DNA of 64,000 nt from Arthrobacter sp. ZGTC412 (GCF_002929215.1 NZ_PJII01000001.1:558001-622000); one strand, 5' to 3'. Counted from the first letter of the stretch, positions 23,972 to 32,811 are shown. Notes: generated by a model not told the origin, from the letters alone. Made by a program: numbers and translations.

Positions 23972-24492
23972 GCGGCTGCCCCCTTCTTTCCTTCGGAGGA
24001 CGGCACCGCAGCGGTGGCCAGCTCCACGGGCGCCTTGGTCCTTGTTTGGCTGTGCCAGCTCGTGTTGGCGGCGGTCAGCCGTTCACCGCACCCCGTGCAG
24101 GTATCCGCGGAGCTGGTGCGCTGCCCGCAGCCGGAGTGGATGACGTACATGTGCGCCTGCTCCGATGGAGCCGGCAGGTGTTTCTCCGCCCAGATGGTGA
24201 CCGCGTTCAGCACCGGGAGGGCGTCTTCGCCCTTGGGTGTGAGGACGTACTCGCTCCTGGTGCGGCCGCCGTCGTCGTAGGCCCTTTTGGTCAGCAGCCC
24301 GGATTCCACGAGGTTTGCCAGGCGCTTGGTGAGGACGGAGTCGGCCACTTCCAGCCGGGCCTTCATGGCGTCGAAGCGGCCTATCCCAAAGAACACCTCC
24401 CGGAGCACGAGGATGGACCAGGGATCGCCAAGAACATTCAGGCCGCGGGCCATGCTGCAGTTGCGCCGGGACCAGTCTGATCGGAGTGCCAT
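23968..24492 (-). CDS. HxlR-family transcriptional regulator with C-terminal zinc-ribbon-like tail
   Basis: A 174-residue winged-helix regulator: CSMARGLNVLGDPWSILVLREVFFGIGRFDAMK (recognition of HxlR), VLTKRLANLVESGLLTKR, and the wing DGGRTRSEYVLTPKG. Beyond the usual HxlR length, residues about 118-140 carry four cysteines (SGCGQRTSSADTCTGCGER) that look like a small zinc ribbon. It is first in an operon with an MFS transporter. A perfect 23-bp palindrome sits directly upstream of its -10 box, indicating autoregulation. Confidence 0.88.
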   Translation of the reverse strand: MALRSDWSRRNCSMARGLNVLGDPWSILVLREVFFGIGRFDAMKARLEVADSVLTKRLANLVESGLLTKRAYDDGGRTRSEYVLTPKGEDALPVLNAVTIWAEKHLPAPSEQAHMYVIHSGCGQRTSSADTCTGCGERLTAANTSWHSQTRTKAPVELATAAVPSSEGKKGAAA

Positions 24493-24498
24493 ACCGGC

Positions 24499-24528
24499 AC
24501 CCTAGCTGGCTTTCTTCAAGAAAGCCAG
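24499..24528 (-). promoter_or_regulatory. hxlR-MFS leaderless promoter with 23-bp palindromic operator
   Basis: On the minus strand TAGGGT (24499-24504) ends 6 nt before the ATG at 24492. Immediately upstream, 24506-24528 is a perfect 11-1-11 palindrome with arms CTGGCTTTCTT / AAGAAAGCCAG. It occupies the space between the -10 and -35 elements, the classic position for a repressor. There is no T-run, so it is not a good terminator for metB. Confidence 0.65.
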
Positions 24529-24541
24529 TATCCGAAGGAGT

Positions 24542-25705
24542 TCAGGGGATGGAGGAGAAGGCCTGGTCGAGGTCAGCCACCAGGTCCTCCACGTCCTCGA
24601 TGCCGCAGGACAGGCGGAGCAGGTTCACCGGAACAGCCAGTTCCGTACCCTTGACCGACGCGTGGGTCATCTCGGACGGGTAGTTCATCAGCGATTCAAT
24701 GCCGCCCAGGGACTCCGCCAGGGTGAACACGGAGGTGGCTTCAGCCACCTTCCGGGCGGCCGCTTCACCGCCCTTGAACTGGACTGAAACCATGCCGCCG
24801 AAGCTCCGCATCTGCTTCCTGGCCAGCTCGTGGCCGGGGTGGGACGGCAGCCCCGGGTAGAGGACGGCTTCAACCTCGGGGCGTTCCAGCAGCCATTCCG
24901 CTACGGCCTGGCCGTTGAGGCTGTGCCGGTCCATCCGCACACCCAGCGTTTTGAGGCCGCGCGTGGTAAGGAAGGCGTCCATTGGACCCGAGACGGCGCC
25001 TACGGCGAACTGCACAAAGCCGATCTTTTCGGCCAGTTCAGCATCCTTGACCACCACGGCCCCGCCCACCACGTCCGAGTGCCCGCCAATGTACTTGGTG
25101 GTGGAGTGCACCACGATGTCGGCACCCAGCGCGAGCGGCGTCTGCAGGTAGGGCGAAGCGAAGGTGTTGTCCACCACCAGGAGGGCGCCGGCGTCGTGCG
25201 CCACCGCAGCGAGGGCCTCAATGTCCGTGATCTTCATCAGCGGGTTGGACGGCGTCTCCACCCAGACGAAGCGGGTTTTGTTGGCGGCGACGGCCTTGGT
25301 GACGGCGTCGAGATCGGCCATGTCCACCGGGGTGTTGCCGATCCCCCAGTCGCCCAGCACCCGGCTGATCAAGCGGTAGGTGCCGCCGTAGGCGTCGTTG
25401 CCCAGCACAATGTGGTCCCCGGGGCGGGTGAGGGCGCGGATGAGGGAGTCCTCGGCCGCCAGTCCGGAGCTGAAGCTGTAGGCGTGGGTGCCGCCTTCAA
25501 GCGCAGCAAGCTGTTCCTGCAGCGCGTCACGGGTGGGGTTGCCGCCGCGGCCGTATTCATAGCCGTCCCGCAGTACCCCGATGCCGTCTTGGGCGTAGGT
25601 GGAGCTGAAGTGCAGCGGCGGCACAACGGCCCCGGTGCGGGGCTCAAAAGCCTGGCCGGCGTGTACGGCGCGGGTGTTGAAACCCTGGTTCTTCGATACG
25701 GACAT
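24542..25705 (-). CDS. metB: Cystathionine gamma-synthase / trans-sulfuration PLP enzyme
   Basis: A 387-residue Cys/Met-metabolism PLP enzyme. It joins O-acyl-homoserine and cysteine to cystathionine, or acts as a gamma-lyase; actinobacterial members are often bifunctional. Seen: NTRAVHAGQ, the FSSGLAAEDSLI phosphate-binding region, VDNTFASPYLQ and the PLP lysine in VHSTTKYIGGHSDVVGG. It follows cystathionine beta-synthase by 26 bp on the same strand, so in this operon reverse trans-sulfuration (homocysteine to cysteine) is likely. Confidence 0.92.
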   Translation of the reverse strand: MSVSKNQGFNTRAVHAGQAFEPRTGAVVPPLHFSSTYAQDGIGVLRDGYEYGRGGNPTRDALQEQLAALEGGTHAYSFSSGLAAEDSLIRALTRPGDHIVLGNDAYGGTYRLISRVLGDWGIGNTPVDMADLDAVTKAVAANKTRFVWVETPSNPLMKITDIEALAAVAHDAGALLVVDNTFASPYLQTPLALGADIVVHSTTKYIGGHSDVVGGAVVVKDAELAEKIGFVQFAVGAVSGPMDAFLTTRGLKTLGVRMDRHSLNGQAVAEWLLERPEVEAVLYPGLPSHPGHELARKQMRSFGGMVSVQFKGGEAAARKVAEATSVFTLAESLGGIESLMNYPSEMTHASVKGTELAVPVNLLRLSCGIEDVEDLVADLDQAFSSIP

Positions 25706-25731
25706 GATGCTCCTTTACGGCGGTGTTGCTG

Positions 25732-27117
25732 TCAGTTGCTGAGGTAGGCCAGCAGGTCGTGCCGGGTCAGGATGCCCACCGGTGCGCCCACGAACGTCAC
25801 CATCACGGTGTCCACATCCGAGAGCAGCTCCCTCGCGGCCGAGATGGTTTCGAGCGAACCGATGACAGGCAGCTTGGGGCCCATGTGCTCGGAGATTTTG
25901 TCCGTCAGCTTGGCTTCGCCGCGGAACAGCTTGGCCGTGAGGGTGCGCTCATCCACCGCGCCGAGCACCTCGCCCATCACCACCGGAGGCTCCTGGGACA
26001 GGACCGGGATGTGGCTGACGCCGAACTCGTTCATGATGTTGATGACATCGCGGACGGACTCATTGGGGTGGATGTGCACCAGGTCCGGCAGCTCGCCGTT
26101 CTTGGAACTGATGACCTCACCCACGGAGGTCTCCTCGCCGCCCGCGAGGAAGCCGTAGGACCGCATCCACTGGTCATTGAAAATTTTGGCGAGGTAGCCG
26201 CGGCCTGAGTCAGGAAGGATTACGACGACGACGGCGGACTCCGGCAGGTCCCGCGCCACCTGCAGCGCGGCCACCACAGCCATACCCGAGGATCCGCCCA
26301 CCAGCAGGCCCTCCTCGCGGGCGAGGCGGCGGGTCATGGCGAACGAGTCGGCGTCGGTGACGGCAATGACCTGGTCCGGGACGGACTTGTCGTAGTTCGC
26401 CGGCCACATGTCCTCCCCCACGCCCTCCACGAAGTAGGGGCGTCCTGTGCCGCCTGAGTAGACCGAACCTTCGGGGTCCGCGCCGATGATCCGGACCACC
26501 CCGCCGTCGGGTGCCGGCCTGTCCGCCGAAACTTCCTTGAGGAAGCGGCCCGTGCCGGTGATGGTGCCGCCGGTGCCGGCGCCGATGACGCAGTGCGTGA
26601 TCCTGCCGTCGGTATCGCGCCAGATCTCCGGGCCGGTGGTCTGGTAGTGGCTGCCGGGTGCTGCGGGGTTGGAGAACTGGTCCGGCTTGTACGCGCCGGG
26701 CGTCTCCCGGACCAGCCGGTCCGAGACGCCGTAGTAGCTTTGCGGGCTGTCCGGCGGGACGGCGGTGGGGGTCACTACCACTTCGGCTCCGTAAGCCTCC
26801 AGGACGGCCCGCTTGTCCTCACCCACCTTGTCCGGCACCACAAAGATGCACTTGTAGCCCTTTTGCTGGGCCACAAGTGCCAGGCCCACGCCCGTGTTGC
26901 CGGACGTGGGCTCAATGATGGTGCCGCCGGGCTGCAGCTTGCCGTCCCGCTCCGCGTCCTCGACCATCTTGGCCGCGATGCGGTCCTTGATGGATCCGCC
27001 GGGGTTCAGGTACTCCAGCTTGACCAGGACTGTGGCTTTGATGCCCTCCGTCACGTGGTTGAGTTTGATGAGCGGGGTATTGCCGATGAGGTCCAGGACG
27101 GACTGGGCGTACTTCAT
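25732..27117 (-). CDS. cbs: Cystathionine beta-synthase
   Basis: A 461-residue fold-type II PLP enzyme condensing serine with homocysteine to cystathionine. The PLP lysine is in LNPGGSIKDRIAAKM; EPTSGNTGVGLALVAQQKGY and the glycine loop IGAGTGGTITGTGRF complete the cofactor site. The C-terminal 120 residues are a CBS-domain pair (NESVRDVINIMNEFGVSHIPVL; LLSDVDTVMVTFVGAPVGILTRHDLL). There is no N-terminal haem domain. It is the first gene of the cbs-metB operon; TAGCTT lies 7 nt before the ATG. Confidence 0.93.
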   Translation of the reverse strand: MKYAQSVLDLIGNTPLIKLNHVTEGIKATVLVKLEYLNPGGSIKDRIAAKMVEDAERDGKLQPGGTIIEPTSGNTGVGLALVAQQKGYKCIFVVPDKVGEDKRAVLEAYGAEVVVTPTAVPPDSPQSYYGVSDRLVRETPGAYKPDQFSNPAAPGSHYQTTGPEIWRDTDGRITHCVIGAGTGGTITGTGRFLKEVSADRPAPDGGVVRIIGADPEGSVYSGGTGRPYFVEGVGEDMWPANYDKSVPDQVIAVTDADSFAMTRRLAREEGLLVGGSSGMAVVAALQVARDLPESAVVVVILPDSGRGYLAKIFNDQWMRSYGFLAGGEETSVGEVISSKNGELPDLVHIHPNESVRDVINIMNEFGVSHIPVLSQEPPVVMGEVLGAVDERTLTAKLFRGEAKLTDKISEHMGPKLPVIGSLETISAARELLSDVDTVMVTFVGAPVGILTRHDLLAYLSN

Positions 27118-27124
27118 GAGTACA

Positions 27125-27130
27125 AAGCTA
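27125..27130 (-). promoter_or_regulatory. -10 box (TAGCTT) of the cbs-metB operon
   Basis: Minus strand TAGCTT, seven bases, ATG at 27117. Confidence 0.4.
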
Positions 27131-27152
27131 CCGCTTTCACAGGCGCAATCCC

Positions 27153-27560
27153 CTACCCGGCGGCCTGCGCCTGCTGGTCAGCGGGAAGGTTCTCCCAGAG
27201 GCCCATCACGTTGCCTTCGGTGTCCTTGAAATATGCGAAGGAGCCCATCCCCGGGATGGTTTCCTTCGGCCTCACCACCGCGCCGCCCAAAGACTCCACT
27301 GTCTTCAGGGTGGCCTCGATGTCCTCCACGTCCACGGTGATCACGGGGTTGGACAGGTCCGCCTCCCGCGCCATCAGGCCGCCGTTGATGGCGCCTGCTT
27401 CTGTGGGTTGTCCCGTGGACTCGTCCATGGGCGTGGTGACCACCATGTTGTAGTCCATGCCCGGTACGGGGTCGATCCGCCAGCCGAGGGCCTCCTTGTA
27501 GAAGCTCCTGGCCCTCTCCTGATCGTCCGCGGGGATTTCGAAATGCACTACTCCACCCAT
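27153..27560 (-). CDS. VOC (glyoxalase/bleomycin-resistance fold) protein
   Basis: A 135-residue vicinal-oxygen-chelate protein with two beta-alpha-beta-beta-beta repeats: VVHFEIPADDQERARSFYKEALGW in the first, and ITVDVEDIEATLKTVESLGG followed by GSFAYFKDTEGNVMGLWE in the second. Such proteins are often metal-dependent, but the ligand and reaction are unknown. A strong AGGAGG Shine-Dalgarno precedes the ATG. It lies just upstream of cbs on the same strand with 35 bp between, though cbs has its own -10 box. Confidence 0.87.
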   Translation of the reverse strand: MGGVVHFEIPADDQERARSFYKEALGWRIDPVPGMDYNMVVTTPMDESTGQPTEAGAINGGLMAREADLSNPVITVDVEDIEATLKTVESLGGAVVRPKETIPGMGSFAYFKDTEGNVMGLWENLPADQQAQAAG

Positions 27561-27715
27561 CGTTTTCCTCCTGGTTTTTCGAGCTTGCGGGCGCGGTGTT
27601 TCCGCACCACAGGCAGGAGTCTAGTCCCCGGATGCCCGCGGGATAAGGCCCGGAATAAGCGCCGCCGATCCATCCCGGCGGGTGCTTTGTCACCCCGCCG
27701 TGGGACGATTGCTGC

Positions 27716-28699
27716 ATGACAATCGCAGAGGCACCCCCGCGGCTGGCAGCCGCCGCGGACGCCTCGCTCCGGTGGTATCCGGGCGGCCCTTATGACTTGG
27801 CCCAAACTCTCGGCCCGCTCCTGCGCGGCAACAGCGATCCGTCCTTCAGTGTCCAAGGCAGTGTCATCTGGAATGCCTTCACCACCGAGGAGGGCCCCGC
27901 CACCGTGCGGTTCACTCCGGCCGGCAGCGGCGGGATGGAGCACCGGGTGGACGTGCAGGCGTGGGGCCCAGGTGCCGGCGCGGCCATCGAGTCAGTCCCG
28001 CGGCTCCTGGGGGCGGAGGACGACTGGCAAGGCTTTGACGAGCCGGCGTTCCACGCCACGCTCCCCCGCATGGTGCGGGAAGCCCGACGGCGAAGCCTGG
28101 CCCTGCGGCTTCCCTCCAGCGGGCGGGTGGTCGACCAACTCGTGCCGATCATCCTGGAACAGAAAGTAACAGTGATCGAGGCACGCCGGGCCTACCGTTA
28201 CCTCCTGCACCGCTACGGCTCCCCTGCACCCCAGGCCGGATCCCTGGCTCCCGCTGGGCTGCTGGTGGCACCCACTGCCGCCCAGTGGCTGCAGGTTCCC
28301 AGCTGGGAGTGGCACAGGGCAGGAGTGGGGCCGCAGCGCTCGGCAACGGTCATGCGGGCGCTGCGCGCCGGCGTCGCGCTTGAACGGCTGGCAGCGCTGC
28401 CGGCTGTGGAAGCGGCGGCGAAAATGCAGACCATCCCGGGCATCGGCATTTGGACCGCGGCGGAGGTGGTCCAGCGTACCCACGGCTGCCCGGACTCCAT
28501 CTCGGTGGGCGACTATCACCTCGCCGCCTATGTTGGGGCTGCCCTGACGGGGCGGCGGACGGACGACGCCGGCATGCTCCGCCTGCTCGCTCCGTGGCAA
28601 GGGCACCGCCAGCGGGTGGTGCGGATGATCCAAAGCAGTGGCTTCCGCAAACCCACCTTCGGCCCCCGGATGACCATCCAGGACCACCGCCGGCACTGA
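27716..28699 (+). CDS. AlkA-like DNA-3-methyladenine glycosylase (HhH-GPD)
   Basis: A 327-residue base-excision repair glycosylase. The HhH-GPD core includes LVPIILEQKVTVIEARRAYRYLL, the helix-hairpin-helix TIPGIGIWTAAEVVQRT and the catalytic Asp in SISVGDYHLAAYVG. The N-terminal 100 residues form the AlkA-like beta domain (SFSVQGSVIWNAFTTEEGPA). It should remove alkylated or deaminated bases. There is no Shine-Dalgarno; GACGAT 6 nt before the ATG is a weak version of the leaderless layout. Divergent from the VOC gene. Confidence 0.88.
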   Translation: MTIAEAPPRLAAAADASLRWYPGGPYDLAQTLGPLLRGNSDPSFSVQGSVIWNAFTTEEGPATVRFTPAGSGGMEHRVDVQAWGPGAGAAIESVPRLLGAEDDWQGFDEPAFHATLPRMVREARRRSLALRLPSSGRVVDQLVPIILEQKVTVIEARRAYRYLLHRYGSPAPQAGSLAPAGLLVAPTAAQWLQVPSWEWHRAGVGPQRSATVMRALRAGVALERLAALPAVEAAAKMQTIPGIGIWTAAEVVQRTHGCPDSISVGDYHLAAYVGAALTGRRTDDAGMLRLLAPWQGHRQRVVRMIQSSGFRKPTFGPRMTIQDHRRH

Positions 28700-28818
28700 C
28701 ACCGCGGGACGGCGTGAGCCGGTGCGGTTTTCCGTGGACTTGCGCCTGCGATCGGGTATAGCGTGGCGCTGGGAGCCCGTTCCAGAGCCCCGGTGAGCCG
28801 AATCCTCTGGAGTCACCC

Positions 28819-29786
28819 ATGATCCACACGGACAAACTAACAAAGACTTTCACCGTCAAAAAGGAAACAGTAGAAGCCGTCAAGGGCGTCAACATCGACG
28901 TTGCCCCCGGCGAACTGGTGGCATTCCTCGGCCCGAACGGCGCCGGCAAGTCCACCACGCTGCGCATGCTCACCACCCTGCTTCGGCCCACTTCGGGGAC
29001 CGCCTTGGTGGCCGGCACGGACGTCACCGCCGACCCCGCCGGGGTTCGGGCGCGGATTGGCTACATCGGCCAGGGCAACGGCGGTGGCCACAGCTTCCGG
29101 GTCATTGACGAGCTGGTGATGCAGGGCCGTTTTTACGGCATGAACTCCGCGGACGCCATGGCCCGGGCGCAGGAGCTCCTGAAGTCCCTCGACCTGGCGG
29201 ACCTCGCCAAGCGGACCGTCATCAAATTGTCCGGCGGGCAGCGGCGCAGGATGGACGTGGCACTGGGCCTGATGCATTCTCCGCGGCTGCTCTTCCTCGA
29301 CGAACCGTCCACCGGAATGGACCCGCAGAACCGGGCCAACCTGTGGGAGCACATCATGCGCATGCGGGAGGAGCACGGCACCACAATTGTCTTACCACGC
29401 ACTACATGGACGAGGCGGATTCCATGTCCGAGCGGGTGATCATCATTGACCACGGGCAGATCATCGCCGATGACACTGCCGCCCGGTTGAAGGCAAACCT
29501 TGCCGGCGACCTGCTCGCCGTCGAGGTCGCAGCGGGAAGCGCCTCCGGGGTTCGCGGGCTGCTGGGCCGCGCCGCGGCCGGCGGGGAGGTCAACGAAAAT
29601 TCGTACGACGGCGTGGTCCGCTTCCTCCTCCGGCTCCCGGAGGGCGCGCGGCTGGCTCCCGCGCTCCTGAAAGAGATGCACGATGCCGGCGCTCCCGCCC
29701 AGTCCCTGGAGCTGAAGCCGCCAACGTTGGACGACGTGTTCCTGGAACTCACCGGCCGCAACCTGAGGGAAGGGGCAAACCGCTGA
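28819..29786 (+). pseudogene. ABC-2 type exporter ATPase, frameshifted
   Basis: An ATPase of the daunorubicin-resistance (DrrA-like) type, which would pair with the permease that follows. The first frame (28819-29439) has Walker A (GPNGAGKSTT), signature LSGGQRRRMDVALGL and Walker B LLFLDEPSTGMDP. It then loses frame near 29388-29393, after TTIVL, and stops at 29439. The second frame carries the H-loop and the rest (LTTHYMDEADSMSERVI...) to 29786. Restoring one base (GTCTT to GTCCTT) gives a continuous protein of about 322 residues. It is either a real one-base deletion or a sequence error. Confidence 0.85.
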
Positions 29787-30595
29787 TGGCCACACAAACC
29801 GCCACAGCCGGGGTCCGCGAAAAGCCGGGCCTGGGCCAGGTCCTGCATGACACCCGGTTCGTGTTCTGGCGTGAGATGCTGCTGCCGCTCCGCGACCCGT
29901 TCTCGCTGATCTTTTCGCTGATCCAGCCTTTGGTGTTCCTGGGGCTGTTTGGCCCGCTGCTGGGAGCGGCCGTGGGCGCACCGGCCTTCGGGGGCCAGTC
30001 GACGCTGCAGTGGTTCCTGCCCGGTGTGGTGGTGATGATTGCCTTGTTCGGCACGTCCATGACCGGCTCCAACCTGCAGTACGAGCTGATGACGGGTTCG
30101 TACGAGCGGATCCTGGCCACACCGTTGTCCCGGTCGTCACTGATGATCGGCCGGGCCCTGAAGGAGTGGGCGCCGCTGGTGGTTCAGGGGCTGCTGATCG
30201 CCGTGGTCTGCATCCCGTTCGGTTTTGTCTTCTACCCGCTGCATGTCCTGTTCGGGCTGGTGATCCTGGGGATCTTCGGGATCGGGGTCGGCGCGCTGTC
30301 CTATGCGCTGGCACTCGTTTCGCAGAACAAGGAGTGGATCTTCTGGGGTGTGCAGCAGACGCTACTGTTTCCGCTGATGATCCTCTCCGGGATCATGCTT
30401 CCCATCGAGGCCGGTCCTGCTTGGATGAAGACCGCCAGCCTCTTTAACCCGCTGACCTACCTGGTGAACGCGGAACGGGAGCTGTTCGCCGGCAGCGTCG
30501 GGACCGACACCCTCCTGGGCCTGCTCGCCGCTTCGGTGACTGCCGCCGTCGGACTGGTGGTGGGTGTCCGGGCCATCAACCGCAACATCCGCTAA
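29786..30595 (+). CDS. ABC-2 type transporter permease
   Basis: A 269-residue membrane protein with about six helices, of the DrrB/ABC-2 type: WREMLLPLRDPFSLIFSLIQPLVFLGLFGPLL, LQYELMTGSYERILATPLSRSSLMIGRALKEW and the signature LMILSGIMLPIEAGPAWMKTASLFNPLTYLVNAERELF. Its ATG overlaps the ATPase stop (TGATG, one base), so its translation depends on that frame. With the partner frameshifted, the exporter is either dead or relies on another ATPase, unless the frameshift is a sequencing error. The substrate (drug or lipid-linked) is unknown. Confidence 0.9.
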   Translation: MATQTATAGVREKPGLGQVLHDTRFVFWREMLLPLRDPFSLIFSLIQPLVFLGLFGPLLGAAVGAPAFGGQSTLQWFLPGVVVMIALFGTSMTGSNLQYELMTGSYERILATPLSRSSLMIGRALKEWAPLVVQGLLIAVVCIPFGFVFYPLHVLFGLVILGIFGIGVGALSYALALVSQNKEWIFWGVQQTLLFPLMILSGIMLPIEAGPAWMKTASLFNPLTYLVNAERELFAGSVGTDTLLGLLAASVTAAVGLVVGVRAINRNIR

Positions 30596-30634
30596 AACCG
30601 GCAGGGCCCCCGGCAGCCCGCGAGGCACCTGCGC

Positions 30635-32341
30635 TCAAAGCCCCAGCCTGGCCACGGCTTCCTCCCGCATCTCCACCTTCCGGACCTTCCCGGACACGGT
30701 CATGGGGAAGCTCGCCCGGACGTCCACGTAGCGGGGAATTTTGAAGTGGGCGAGCTTGCCCCGGCAGAAGTCCGCAACGGCAGCGGCGTCCAGCGGTTCG
30801 GCGCCGGGCCTAAGGATGATGCACGCCATCAGTTCCTCCCCGTACTTGGTGTCGGGAACGCCGATCACCTGCACGTCCTGGATGGACGGGTGCGTGTAGA
30901 GGAACTCCTCGATTTCCCGCGGATAGATGTTCTCCCCGCCCCGGATCACCATGTCCTTGATGCGGCCCTCCACCACCACGTAGCCGTCTTCATCCATCCG
31001 GGCGAGGTCGCCGGTGTGCATCCAGCTTTCTGGGTCGATGGTCTCTGCGGTTTTGTCCGGCTGGTTCCAGTAGCCGTCCATCACCGCGTAGCCCCGGGTG
31101 CACAGCTCCCCGATCTGCCCGCGCTCGAGGATGTCCCCCGAACCCGGGTCCACGATCTTGCTCTCCAGATGCGGCATGGTCCGGCCCACGGTCTGCGTGC
31201 GGTGCTGCAGGGTGTCACCGTCCCGGGTCATGGTGGACACCGGCGACGTTTCGGTCATGCCGTAGCAAATGGCCACGTCCCGCATGTTCATCTCGGAGAT
31301 GACGCGGTTCATCACCTCGATGGGACAGGTCGATCCCGCCATTACACCCGTGCGAAGCGTGGACAGGTCGTAGGAGGCAAAGTCCGGCAGCGCGAGCTCG
31401 GCGATGAACATGGTGGGCACTCCGTACAGGGACGTGCCGCCAAAGTCCTGCACCGCTTCCAGCACCGCGGCGGGGTTGAAGCCGCGGCCTGGGATGATCG
31501 TCGCTGCCCCGTGGCTCAGTGCGTTGAGGTTGCCGATCACCATGCCGAAGCAGTGGTAGAACGGCACGGGGATCACCACGCGGTCGTGCTCCGTGTAGCC
31601 GAGCAGCTCCCCTATCGAGTAGCCGTTGTTGAGGATGTTGTGGTGCGTCAGCGTGGCGCCTTTGGGGAAACCTGTGGTCCCGGAGGTGTACTGCAGGTTG
31701 ATGGGATCGTGCGGGCTGAGTTCAGCCATGCGGGCCCGCAGCCCTGAATGCCCGACGTCGTCCGCCCGCCTCAGCAGCTCGGCGTACGTCAGTTCCGCGT
31801 CGCTTAGCGGAACGCCGGCGTCGAGCCAATCCCCGCCGGGGCCTTGCCCGTCTGGCCCTTCCCAGCCCGGCACGGGCAGAAACACAAGTTCACGCAGGTT
31901 AGGGCACTCCGCGAGCGCGCGGCGCGCCATGCCCACGTAATCGCTGTTCCGGTCCGAAGGGGCCGCGACCAGCATCCGCATGCCGTTTTGCTTCACCACA
32001 AACTCAAGTTCATGGCTGCGGTAGGCGGGGTTCACATTGACAAGGATGGCGCCGGCCTTGGCCGTGGCGTACTGCAGCAGCGTCCACTCGGCGCAGTTGG
32101 GGCTCCAGATCCCCACCCGGTCCCCCTTGGTGATACCCAGGGCGAGGAGGGCACGCGCCAGCCGGTCGACGTCGTCGTTCATCTTGGTGTAGCTCCACCG
32201 CCGCGCGTCCGCGCCCGGCACCGGGGCGGCCTCGATCAGGGCGTCGTGGAAAGGGAACCTTGCCACCACCCGCTCAAAGTTCCCGCCGACGGTCTCCTCG
32301 AGAAGCGGAACATCAGTGTCCCCGGCTGTGTAAGCACGCAT
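30635..32341 (-). CDS. AMP-binding acyl-CoA ligase
   Basis: A 568-residue adenylate-forming ligase activating a fatty or related acid to its CoA thioester. The P-loop is YTSGTTGFPKGATLTH. The adenylate motifs are CYGMTETSP, DGYWNQPDKTAETI, WMHTGDLARMDEDGYVVVEGR and IRGGENIYPREIEEFL. The C-terminal lysine is in VSGKVRKVEMRE. The length and motifs match medium- or long-chain acyl-CoA synthetases (FadD-like). It is a single gene. TAGCGT lies 6 nt before the ATG (leaderless layout). Confidence 0.9.
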   Translation of the reverse strand: MRAYTAGDTDVPLLEETVGGNFERVVARFPFHDALIEAAPVPGADARRWSYTKMNDDVDRLARALLALGITKGDRVGIWSPNCAEWTLLQYATAKAGAILVNVNPAYRSHELEFVVKQNGMRMLVAAPSDRNSDYVGMARRALAECPNLRELVFLPVPGWEGPDGQGPGGDWLDAGVPLSDAELTYAELLRRADDVGHSGLRARMAELSPHDPINLQYTSGTTGFPKGATLTHHNILNNGYSIGELLGYTEHDRVVIPVPFYHCFGMVIGNLNALSHGAATIIPGRGFNPAAVLEAVQDFGGTSLYGVPTMFIAELALPDFASYDLSTLRTGVMAGSTCPIEVMNRVISEMNMRDVAICYGMTETSPVSTMTRDGDTLQHRTQTVGRTMPHLESKIVDPGSGDILERGQIGELCTRGYAVMDGYWNQPDKTAETIDPESWMHTGDLARMDEDGYVVVEGRIKDMVIRGGENIYPREIEEFLYTHPSIQDVQVIGVPDTKYGEELMACIILRPGAEPLDAAAVADFCRGKLAHFKIPRYVDVRASFPMTVSGKVRKVEMREEAVARLGL

Positions 32342-32347
32342 GATGGC

Positions 32348-32353
32348 ACGCTA
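32348..32353 (-). promoter_or_regulatory. -10 box (TAGCGT) of the acyl-CoA ligase gene
   Basis: Minus strand TAGCGT, six bases, ATG at 32341; no Shine-Dalgarno. Confidence 0.45.
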
Positions 32354-32441
32354 CCAAGCGGCCCCCGGCAAGAGAAGCACCTAGAAACGCAAAAGTCCGG
32401 TGGCGGGCGTAAACAGCACCGGGACTGCAGGCGGCGGCCGG

Positions 32442-32447
32442 TATTGT
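32442..32447 (+). promoter_or_regulatory. -10 box (TATTGT) before the monooxygenase-like gene
   Basis: TATTGT, seven bases, ATG at 32455. It favours this ATG over the GTG at 32446, which would overlap the -10 element. Confidence 0.45.
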
Positions 32448-32454
32448 GAAATTC

Positions 32455-32733
32455 ATGAGTTCACCCATTGACCTGCAGGCAACGTTCATTCCCAACGACG
32501 GCGAGTTTTACCGTGTGAAGCTGGCCCTCGAAATCGCCATCGACGAGGTGGTGAACGAGCCCGGCTGCATCCGTTACGAGCTCACGGAAGCCACGGAGGA
32601 GAAACTGGTCCTTACCGAGCAGTGGGCGTCGGAGGAGGACCTGGCCAAGCACTCCAAAGGCATCGCGGTCCAGGACCTGAACGAATCCCTGAGCGCGCTG
32701 CTGGCCGAGCCCGTCAAGCTGGAACGCCTCTGA
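32455..32733 (+). CDS. Antibiotic-biosynthesis-monooxygenase (ABM) fold protein, putative quinol monooxygenase
   Basis: A 92-residue ferredoxin-like dimeric alpha/beta-barrel protein: DLQATFIPNDGEFYRVKLAL, EPGCIRYELTEA and EKLVLTEQWASEEDLAKHSKG, typical of the ABM/YgiN family of cofactor-free quinone or polyketide oxygenases. The actual substrate is unknown. Divergent from the acyl-CoA ligase gene and convergent with the thioredoxin gene. Confidence 0.85.
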   Translation: MSSPIDLQATFIPNDGEFYRVKLALEIAIDEVVNEPGCIRYELTEATEEKLVLTEQWASEEDLAKHSKGIAVQDLNESLSALLAEPVKLERL

Positions 32734-32760
32734 CGTCCGGCCTTTAACCACGGCTTAAAA

Positions 32761-32796
32761 CAAGGCAGCGCCCTCCTCTTGGAGGGCGCTGCCTTG
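32761..32796. terminator. Bidirectional terminator
   Basis: A perfect 16-bp stem (CAAGGCAGCGCCCTCC / GGAGGGCGCTGCCTTG) with a TCTT loop. A-rich sequence on the left and AAATTT on the right give T-rich ends on both strands. It serves the ABM gene and the thioredoxin gene. Confidence 0.85.
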
Positions 32797-32811
32797 AAAT
32801 TTAAGGAATGG

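Noticed and set aside
29380-29400. Programmed ribosomal frameshift in the ABC ATPase
   Set aside because: No slippery heptamer, internal Shine-Dalgarno or downstream hairpin is evident; a simple deletion explains the data.
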